A DNA stretch of 64,000 bases from Candidatus Leptofilum gracile (GTDB lineage: Bacteria > Chloroflexota > Anaerolineae > Promineifilales > Promineifilaceae), in contig JADJOJ010000009.1 of the NCBI GenBank assembly GCA_016713825.1, positions 124,001 to 188,000 on the forward strand, in the 5' to 3' direction. A program made the translations under genes and the position numbers. This document shows, one piece after another, positions 53,178 to 61,600 of this stretch. The notes beneath the pieces were generated by a model, which was not told where the DNA came from, made no database searches, and was given only the letters and a program-made list of their open reading frames with translations. Position 1 is the stretch's first letter. Every line of letters starts with the position of its first letter.

Positions 53178-53213
53178 GCCCGCCTTCTCCTGGTTTGGGG
53201 AAGGCGGGCTTTT
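53178..53213. terminator. Rho-independent terminator after the HEAT gene
   Basis: 13-bp arms 53178-53190 (GCCCGCCTTCTCC) and 53197-53209 (GGGGAAGGCGGGC), one G.T pair, then TTTT. It lies between convergent genes and may also serve pyrB, although the minus strand lacks a long U-tract. Confidence 0.85.
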
Positions 53214-53225
53214 GTTTCAGGCGGG

Positions 53226-54221
53226 TTAGGCGCGGCCCAGCACCGCTGCCAGCAGCGCCATACGGATGTACATGCCGTTGCGCACCTGGCGGAAGTACGC
53301 CGCGCGTGGATCGCTATCTACCGAGTCGTGGATTTCGCCGACGCGGGGCAGGGGATGCATGACGACCATCTTCTTTTTGGCCATCGCCATGATTTCTGGG
53401 GTGATTTCGTAGTAGTTTTTCACTTCTTCGTACTGGGCCAAATCGGTGAAGCGCTCTTTTTGCACGCGCGTCACGTACAGCACGTCGGCGTTTTCGATGA
53501 CGTCGGCCACGTCGTGGGTTTCGCGCACATTCAGACCGGAATCGATCACCTCGTTCATCACCTTCAGCGGCAGACGCAGGATTTCTGGAGCGACAAAGCG
53601 CAAGCTGACGTTGTATTGCAGCAGCAGCTTGGTGAGGGAGTGGACGGTACGGCCGTACCTTAAATCACCCACCATCGCCACCTTCAAGCCATCCACCGTG
53701 CCCAGCTCTTCGCGAATGGTGAACAAATCCAGCAGCGCCTGCGTGGGATGCTCGCCGGGGCCGTCGCCCGCGTTGAGGACGGGCACGCTGGCCGCTTCGG
53801 CCGCTTCACGGGCAGAGCCGATTTCCGGGTGGCGCAGCACAATCACGTCGGCGTACTGTTCCAGCACGCGAATGGTGTCTGCCAGCGTTTCGCCTTTGCT
53901 GATGGAGCTGAACTTGACGCCCTGGGTGATCGGAATGACGCTGCCGCCCAGTCGTTCCATGGCGGCGATGAAGCTGGAGCTGGTGCGGGTGCTGGGTTCG
54001 TAAAACAGACAGGCCAGCACCTTACCCTTGAGCAAATCCACCCCGCCGACGCGCTCGACCATCTCGCGCATCTCGCGGGCGCGGCCAAAAATGTAGGAGA
54101 GTGTGTCCCGGTCGAACTGGGAAACGGACAGGATGTCTTGCCCTGTCAGCCCGTTGCTGTTGAGCATGGGGCTGGGCATGGTGGCGAAGTCAAATAACGG
54201 TTCTAAGGTTTTTGTTTGCAT
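53226..54221 (-). CDS. pyrB: Aspartate carbamoyltransferase, catalytic chain
   Basis: 331 residues from ATG 54221 with AGGAG six bases upstream. Carbamoyl-phosphate motif FYEPSTRTSSSFIAAMERLG, then HPEIGSAREAA, NAGDGPGEHPTQALLDLF, MVGDLRYGRTVHSL and MHPLPRVGEIHDSVDSDPRA. Second step of pyrimidine synthesis. No pyrI regulatory chain is adjacent. The gene follows pyrC in the same operon direction with a TAATTAC repeat between. Confidence 0.97.
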   Translation of the reverse strand: MQTKTLEPLFDFATMPSPMLNSNGLTGQDILSVSQFDRDTLSYIFGRAREMREMVERVGGVDLLKGKVLACLFYEPSTRTSSSFIAAMERLGGSVIPITQGVKFSSISKGETLADTIRVLEQYADVIVLRHPEIGSAREAAEAASVPVLNAGDGPGEHPTQALLDLFTIREELGTVDGLKVAMVGDLRYGRTVHSLTKLLLQYNVSLRFVAPEILRLPLKVMNEVIDSGLNVRETHDVADVIENADVLYVTRVQKERFTDLAQYEEVKNYYEITPEIMAMAKKKMVVMHPLPRVGEIHDSVDSDPRAAYFRQVRNGMYIRMALLAAVLGRA

Positions 54222-54235
54222 GGTTTCTCCTCAAA

Positions 54236-54312
54236 AGGTAATTGGGTAATTGAGTAATCAGGTAATTGGCGAGGCAACTCAGTTGCCCAATTACCTAATT
54301 ACCCAATTACAA
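54236..54312. repeat. TAATTGGG-word repeat between pyrC and pyrB
   Basis: GGTAATTGGGTAATTGAGTAATC is inverted relative to CCCAATTACCTAATTACCCAATTAC. Same family as 27548, 35768 and 38233. Confidence 0.8.
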
Positions 54313-54317
54313 ATGGT

Positions 54318-55376
54318 TTATGGCAGCAGCCTTCCGCTGCCTGGGCTGGCCAGGATTTGGCCATCTTCAAATACAGTTTCCCCGCGCAGCACCACTTTTT
54401 GCACCTGCGCCAGCACCTCGGTGCCGTGGAAGGGGGTCCAGCCGCATTTGCTTTGCACATTTTCGTTGCGGATGGTGTTGGGGGTGAGCTGGATGGTTAC
54501 GGCCGTATCCGCCTGCTCTGGCAAGTTAAAAATGCGGCGCGGGTTATTGTGCATCAGGTCGATGAGTCGGTTTAGGGTGAGGCGGTTTTGCTGAACGGCC
54601 GTCAGCAGCAGCGGCAATGACGTTTCCAGGCCAATCACCCCCGGCGGCGGCGTGTCGGAGCGCTTTTCGGCCAGGGTGTGCGGCGCATGGTCGGTGGCGA
54701 TGCAGTCCACCGTCTCGTTGATATGCTCCCACAGCGCGGCCACATCCGATGGCGTGCCCAGCAGCGGGCGCATATCGCCCAGCGGCCCCAGCCGCGCCGC
54801 GTCTGCCTCCGTGAGGAAGAGGTGGTGCGGCGTCACCTCGCAGGTCACGGGCAGGCCGGCGGCTTTGGCCTGGGCAATCAGCTCAATTTCCTCCCGGCGG
54901 CTGATGTGGCAAAAATGGACCGGACGATTGTAGGCGGCGGCCAGGCCAATGCCCACGGCCACGCTCTGCTTTTCCGCGTGCATGGCGATCATTTTTTCGC
55001 GGGGCCAGGTGGCAAAGCAGGCGGCCAGCGTGGGCACATCTTCCACGCGCAGCGGGCCGAAGGTGTCGTTGAGGTAAATTTTGAGCGCGGCGGCGTGTGG
55101 CGCGCAGGCGGGCAGTTGGTCGATCACCTCCGGGCTGGCCCCGGCAAAGAGGCCGACATCGCACAAAATGTCCTGGGCGGCTTGCTGGCGGGCGGCGGCC
55201 AGCGCTTCTGGCGTGCTGAGCGGCGGGCTGGTGTTGGGCATGCCCAAAATTTGGGTAATGCCCCCGGCGAGGGCAGCGGCCGTGCCGGTGCGAAAATCTT
55301 CTTTGTGTTCGCCACCCGGCACGCGCAGGTGGGTGTGTACGTCTACCAGTCCGGGCAATGTGATTGTTTCTGTCAT
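54318..55376 (-). CDS. pyrC: Dihydroorotase
   Basis: 352 residues. Metal ligands and family markers: GLVDVHTHLRVPGGEHKEDF, LGMPNTSPPLSTP, ALKIYLNDTFGPL with the likely carboxylated Lys, HFCHISRREEIELI, CEVTPHHLFL and DCIATDHAPHTLAEK. It is of the CAD-like class I type in its HxHxR-PG start, though shorter than most class I enzymes. Third step of pyrimidine synthesis. pyrB follows. Confidence 0.94.
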   Translation of the reverse strand: MTETITLPGLVDVHTHLRVPGGEHKEDFRTGTAAALAGGITQILGMPNTSPPLSTPEALAAARQQAAQDILCDVGLFAGASPEVIDQLPACAPHAAALKIYLNDTFGPLRVEDVPTLAACFATWPREKMIAMHAEKQSVAVGIGLAAAYNRPVHFCHISRREEIELIAQAKAAGLPVTCEVTPHHLFLTEADAARLGPLGDMRPLLGTPSDVAALWEHINETVDCIATDHAPHTLAEKRSDTPPPGVIGLETSLPLLLTAVQQNRLTLNRLIDLMHNNPRRIFNLPEQADTAVTIQLTPNTIRNENVQSKCGWTPFHGTEVLAQVQKVVLRGETVFEDGQILASPGSGRLLP

Positions 55377-55391
55377 AGTTTTCCTTTGAAA

Positions 55392-55446
55392 TAATCAGCA
55401 GATTTCGCAGATTGAAAAGATTAAAAAATCTGCAAAATCTTTGATA
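55392..55446. repeat. CAGATTTCGCAGATT inverted repeat upstream of pyrC
   Basis: AATCAGCAGATTTCGCAGATTG and AAAAAATCTGCAAAATCTTTG face each other. Same family as 49428. Confidence 0.7.
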
Positions 55447-55518
55447 ATAGCCTTTGTCAAGCACACTGTTTTTTTAATGCAAGTCGTTGTTTACGCAAAT
55501 TGGCTGTTGTCTTTTGGC

Positions 55519-55550
55519 AAAAAAAAAGCCTAATCCAGAAGGATCAGGCT
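55519..55550 (-). terminator. Rho-independent terminator downstream of the NRPS gene
   Basis: On the minus strand AGCCTGATCC pairs with GGATTAGGCT (one G.T) around TTCT, followed by eight or more T residues. It lies about 150 bp after the NRPS stop. Confidence 0.88.
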
Positions 55551-55617
55551 ATAAAAGATCAATTATGAGTCGCAAGGTTGCGGCGATTTTGCGTTTTTTT
55601 CCGGCTTTTCCAGGCAT
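55549..55617 (-). CDS. Possible 22-residue basic peptide after the NRPS gene
   Basis: ATG at 55617 with GAGG seven bases upstream. The reading frame gives MPGKAGKKRKIAATLRLIID and two leucines, stopping at TAG 55549-55551 in the terminator hairpin. Basic start and hydrophobic end. It could be a real small peptide coupled to the NRPS message or chance; there is no family match. Confidence 0.3.
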   Translation of the reverse strand: MPGKAGKKRKIAATLRLIIDLL

Positions 55618-55698
55618 GGGTTTCCTCGTCTGTGTACCTAATTTGCACCGGGGGGAAATGGTAGCATGGAACGGCCGTTTTGCCCACTGTCAATTGCG

Positions 55699-58600
55699 TC
55701 AGCCGTTTTGGCCATTGGTCAGCATCTTACGACTGGATTCGAGCCCTTTTTGTAACAGGCGGGCCAAATCTTGCACATTTGGCTCTTGCAAAATGTCCAT
55801 GTGCCCGCCGGGAATTCTGTAGACGTGGGTTTGGGCGGTGGTTAGCAGGCCCCAGCCCATATCATTGGGAATGCCTTCCCAATCTTCATCGCGGCGCAAG
55901 ACGACCAGGTCGCTGTCATACGGCTGGGGTTTGTAATGTTTCTGGGCCCAATCCGTGGCCATCATGTTTCGATAATCACGCAGATCAAGCGGCAGCGGCT
56001 GTCCGCTGGCTTCGTATCGCTTAATTTCTTGCATTTTTTCCTGGTGGGCCTTTTGGTGCTGTTTGCGAATGGCTGGTTCAACAAAGGTGGATCTGAGCCG
56101 CCGCCGCACCACCTTGCGCAGGTAGGTGACTTTGTCTGACATTGTTTTTTGCTGACCAAAGGCTGCTTTTTGTCTTGCCCACCAGCTGCCTTCTGGCTGT
56201 GCGCTTTTGGGCGGGCCATTTTCAAATTCGGGGTTGACGGCATCGATGATGGCTACCAAAGCGACCTTTTCTCCGGCCTGCCGCAGCTGTTGGGCCATTT
56301 CAAAGGCGACCAGACCGCCAAAACAGAAGCCGCCCAAATAGTAGGGGCCGGTGGGCTGTACTTTGCGAATCTCGGCCACGTAATCTTGGGCCATGATAGT
56401 GACATTGCCATTGCCGGCAAAGGTGCCGCTGCGGTTGGCCGGTTGCAGGCCAAAGAAGGGCTGCTCTGGACCCAGGTATTTGGCCAAACCCCGGTAATGA
56501 TAGACATGCCCCGCGCCGCCGTGTACGCAGAAGAACGGCCGTTCCTGACCCGTCGGTGATATCGGCACCAGGGATGACCAGGTGGTCTCTTCGCCAGTCT
56601 CGCGAATGATTTGGGCCAGCTGGGCAATGGTGGGCGCCTGGATGATGGTGGCGAGCGGGATTTCTACCGCGAAGGCGCGTTCGATGCGGGCAAACAGAAC
56701 AATCGTTTGCAGCGAATGGCCGCCCAGGTCGAAGTAGTTGTCGTAGATGCCGATGGGTTTGACCTGAAGCACGCTCTCCCAGATGTCTACCAGCTGGTTT
56801 TCGATGGGATCGTTGGGTGGCGCGTACGCCTGCTGCGTAGCGGTGACGTTGGCGGGGTCGGGGGCAGGCAGGGCTTTGCGGTCAATTTTGCCATTGGGCG
56901 TGAGCGGCCATTCTGCCAGCTGCATGTAAATGGTGGGCACCATGTATTCGGGTAGGGTGGTTTGCAGCCTGGCTTTGAGATCGGCGATGTGGGGAACGGC
57001 CGTTTCCCTGGCCAGGTAATACGCCACCAGATGCTTGTTGGCGGCTTCGTCAGCCCACAGCAGCACAAGCGCCTCTTGAATTTCTGGCAGCTGAAGCAGG
57101 GCGGTTTCAATTTCGCCCAGCTCAATGCGGAAGCCACGCAGCTTCACCTGGTGATCGGTGCGGCCAATGAATTCAATATTGCCGTCTGGCAGCCAGCGTA
57201 CCAGATCGCCCGTTTTGTACATGCGGGCGTTGGGGGCATTGGCGAAGGGGTCGGGCAAGAAGGCTTGCGCTGTGCGCTCTGGCTGGCGCAGGTAGCCACG
57301 CGCCACGCCGCGCCCCCCAATGTACAGTTCGCCCGGCACGCCGATGGGCACAGGCTGGTGCTGGGCATTCAGGACGTAGGTGCGGGTATTGGCGATGGGC
57401 TTGCCGATGGGGATATTGCTTGCGGTACCGTCTTGGGGCTGAATGTGATAGTCGGTGGCTGTTACGGTGGTTTCTGTGGGGCCATAGCCGTTGATGAGGG
57501 TGACACGGCCGTTTTTATCCAGTTCATGCCACGCCGTTATGGCCGGGGCCATAATCGCTTCACCGCCAAAGGCCGCCAGGCGCAAGGATGCGGGAACCGG
57601 CAGGCTATGTTCCACCATTTCACGAACCAAAAGCTGCCAGTAGGCCGTTGGCAAATTAAGGATTGTGACCTGATATTGGTTCAGCAGCGTAACCATTTCG
57701 GCAGCGGTAAGGACGTTTGTGGGGCTAAGTACGAGCGTTGAACCACAAAGCAGCGTGGGGAAAATTTCCTCTACCGCTACATCAAAGTTGATGGTGGAAA
57801 ACTGCAAGGCACGGTCTGCGGGTTGCAGTTTGAACAGCTGCTTGCCGATGTACCAGTTGTGGTTCATCATGGCCCGGTGGGGGAGCAAAACGCCCTTGGG
57901 TTTACCAGTTGAGCCAGAGGTATAGATGATGTAGGCCAGGTTGTCTGGCGTTACCTGGCTGGCTGGCGCAATGGTAGGTTGCTGGGCGATGGTTGGCCAA
58001 TCGCTGTCTAGCTTGATCAGTTTGGCTTGCGTTTGGGGCAGTTTGTTGGCCAGGGCTGCGGTGGTGAGCAGCACGGGCGTTTGGGCATCTTCCAGCATGT
58101 AGGCCAGGCGATCTTGTGGATATTCCGGGTCCAGGGGCAGGTAGGCACCGCCAGCGGTGAGAATGCCCAACAGCCCCACGATGAGGTCGGGTACGCGGCC
58201 CACGCTGATGCCGACGATGGTATCTGGCCCGACGCCGAGCGTTTGCAGGTAGTGGGCCAACTGGTTGGCGCGGCTGACCAGTTCCCCGTAGGTGAGGGTT
58301 TGGTTTTGGCTGAGAACGGCCGTTGCCTCTGGCGTTTGGGCCGCCTGCTGGGCGATGAGTTTGTGTACACAGGTTTCGGCGGGGAACGCCGCTTCCGTCT
58401 GGTTCCAGGTATCCACTACCAGGCTGCGCTCAGCGGCGGAGAGCGCTGAAAAGGTGGCGTAATTTGCTTGTGGCTCACGCGCCATTTGGGTGAGCGTTTC
58501 CCAGTAATAACCAGCAATCGCTTCTATCTGTGCTGGCGGAAAATGGGTGACGGAGTAATCGAGCACCAGGTTGACCGCAGCGGTGACCGGATTCATAAAC

Positions 58601-61600
58601 ACGTCCAGCGAGAAAATATCGCTGACGCTGCCGTAGTAATCATTTTTTAAAATTTCTAGCCCGGCTAACTGGTTGGCTTCCCCAAAAATGCGGAAGTGGA
58701 TGAAGTTGAAAATCGTTTCGAACAGGTCTTGCCCTGGGCGCATTTGCCGGATGTTTACCAGTGGGAAGCGGCGGTGTGGCAGCAATTCTTGTTCGGTGCT
58801 GAAGGTTTGGCGAACCAGGTCGGCCCAGGTGCCCCCTGTCAACTGCTGGCGGAAAGGGATCGTGTTCAGGAAAAGGCCCAGGGTACGTTCGCCGTCTGTT
58901 TGTTCGAGACGGCCGTTTGACACCAACCCCGTTACCACATCATTTTCGCCGCTGACGAGCCCCATCACGTAAAGATGCGCCGCCAGGAAAACATGCTTGA
59001 TGTGCACGCCGCTCTCTTTGGCCAGGGCCAATAACCCATCAACCACCTCGGTCGGCAGCTTGAGCAGATGAGAGCGCATCGGATCTAGGTGTTCCCCTTC
59101 CTGGGCATTGGCGTTGGGCCAACGGGCAATTTGGGTCAATGGTGCATCGCTGATCTGCTCAGACCAGTAGCGCTGGTGTTCCTCATTGGCCATCGCCGCC
59201 TTCTCTGCTGCGATGAAATCTCTGAACTGGGCCACCGGTGCCGGGGGAATGGGTGCCACATTTGCCCCCAATTGGGCCGTATAAATCTGAAAGAATTCTG
59301 AAATGAGCGCCGCTTCACTCCAGCCATCCAGGATGACGTGGTGCACACTCATGGCCAGCTGGAAGGTGTCGTCTGTCAACCGGTGCACCTGAAAGCGCAG
59401 CAGCGGTGGGGTTTCCCAGTTGAAATGTTGGCTGTGTTCCGCAGCCAGCCAGGCGGTTCGTATGGTTGCCTGTTCTGCGGGGGATAGTGAGCGCAAATCA
59501 TCAACTTGGAGGGGGATAACGGCCGTTTCATGCACAAGCTGTAGCGGCTGGGCATACTCCCCCAAATGGTAAGATGTGCGCAGGATGGGGTGCCGCTGCC
59601 CCAGCAGTGCCAGCGTGGCCCGCATTTTTTCTTCATCCAAAACAGCCCGAACCACCTTGATGGTCACGTTGAAGTAAACGGCCGTATCCGGTTCCAGCTT
59701 GCTGTGGTACAGCATGCCCGCCTGCAAACGGCTCAGCGGGTAGGCATCCATCACATCTTCAGGCAGTTGGGCACGAATCTGCTCAGGGATCAGTTGGAAC
59801 GGTTCTGTGCGGGCCGCGTCGGCCTGGCCCGCGCCCACGTGTGGGGCCAGGGCGGCGATGGTCTGGTAGCGGAACAGGTCTGGCAGAGCAATCTCCAGCC
59901 CGGCCTGCCGCGCCTTGGCCAGCAGGCGAATCGAAAGGATCGAGTCGCCGCCCAGGTCAAAATAGTTGTCCGCAACGCCCACGCGGGGCAGACCCAGCAC
60001 CTCGGCCCACACGGCGGCCAGGGTGGCCTCGGTCTCTGTGCGGGGCGGCAGGTAGCTGGCCTGCTCATCCCGCTGCAGCTCCGGCAGCGGCAGCGCTCGC
60101 CGGTTAATTTTGCCGCTGTTGCTCAGCGGCAGGGCATCCAAAAACATAAAGGCGGCAGGCACCATGTAATCGGGCAGGCTTTCTTTGAGGAAGGCGCGTA
60201 AATCTCCAATGGCCGGTAGTTCAGCTTCTGGGGCGGCGACCAGATAAGCGGCCAGGCGTTTCTGGCCCGGCGCATCTTCACGGGCCAGCACGCACACCTC
60301 GCGGATGGCGGGGTGGCTGGCCAGGGCGCGTTCAATCTCGCCCGGTTCAATGCGAAAGCCGCGAATCTTCACCTGGTCATCGACCCGGCCCCAAAATTCC
60401 AGATTGCCATCCGGCAGCCAGCGCACCTGGTCGCCGGTGCGGTAGACGGTTTCGCCGGTGCGGAAGGGGTGGGGGATGAAGACATCGGCGGTTAACGCGG
60501 GCTGGTGCAAGTAGCCCAGGGCCACCTGGGGGCCACCCAGCACCAGTTCGCCCGGCACGCCAACCGGCACTGGTTTTTGCTGGGCATCCAGCACCAGCGC
60601 CTGACCGTTGGCCAACGGCCGTCCAATCGGCATGCCCTGGGAAACAAGCTGCGGCACCCCGTCGGCGGGCAGTTCGTAGGCGGTGGCCACGACGGTGGCT
60701 TCGGTGGGGCCGTAGGTGTTGAACAGCCGCACGGTGTCGCCAACCAGGCGATGCCAGTCGGCCACCTTCGGCCCACTCGCCTTTTCGCCGCCGATGATGA
60801 GCAGGCGCAGCGAAGTGGGCAGTGCCAGACGATCTTCCGCCAGGCTGGTGACCAACTGGTGCCAGAAGGCGGTGGGCAAATCCAGCATCGTCACTTCATA
60901 AGCGGTAGCCTGGGCTAAAAATGCCTCCATTGAATTGAGCATTTCGTCGGTGCGCAGGCAGAGCGTGCCGCCCTGCACCAGGGTGGGGAAGATTTCTTCA
61001 ACGGCCGCATCAAAATTAATCGTGGCAAATTGCAGCATCCGGTCGCTGGCGGTGACGCCGTAGAGGTGGCTGGCGGCCTGGGTGAACTGGGTGAGGGCGC
61101 GGTGGGGAATCATGACGCCTTTGGGTTTGCCGGTGGAGCCAGAGGTGTAGATGATGTAGGCCAAATCTTCCGGCGTGGGCAGCAGGCCCAAATTTTCGGC
61201 AGATTCCTGGGCAATTTGCGGCCAATCCTGGTCGATGCAGACAAGCGAAGCGCCCGCCTGCGGCAGCAAACCGACCAGTGCGTTTTGCGTGACAATCGTT
61301 TGCACCTGGGCATCTTCCAGCATGAGGGCGAGGCGTTCGGTGGGGTAAGCCGGGTCTAGCGGCAGGTAAGCGCCGCCTGCTTTGAGGATGCCGAGCAGGG
61401 CGACGAGCATGTCGGTGGAGCGGTGGAGGCAGAGGCCGACGATGCGGTTGGCGGTGACGCCTTGTTTTTGCAGGTGGCGGGCCAGCTGGTTGGCGCGTTG
61501 GTTGAGTTGGGCGTAGGTGAGGGTGTGGGTGAGGTGGGTAACGGCCGTTCGCCTCCCCGATTTTTCTACTTGCGCTTCAAACCATTGGGGAACGGCCGTA

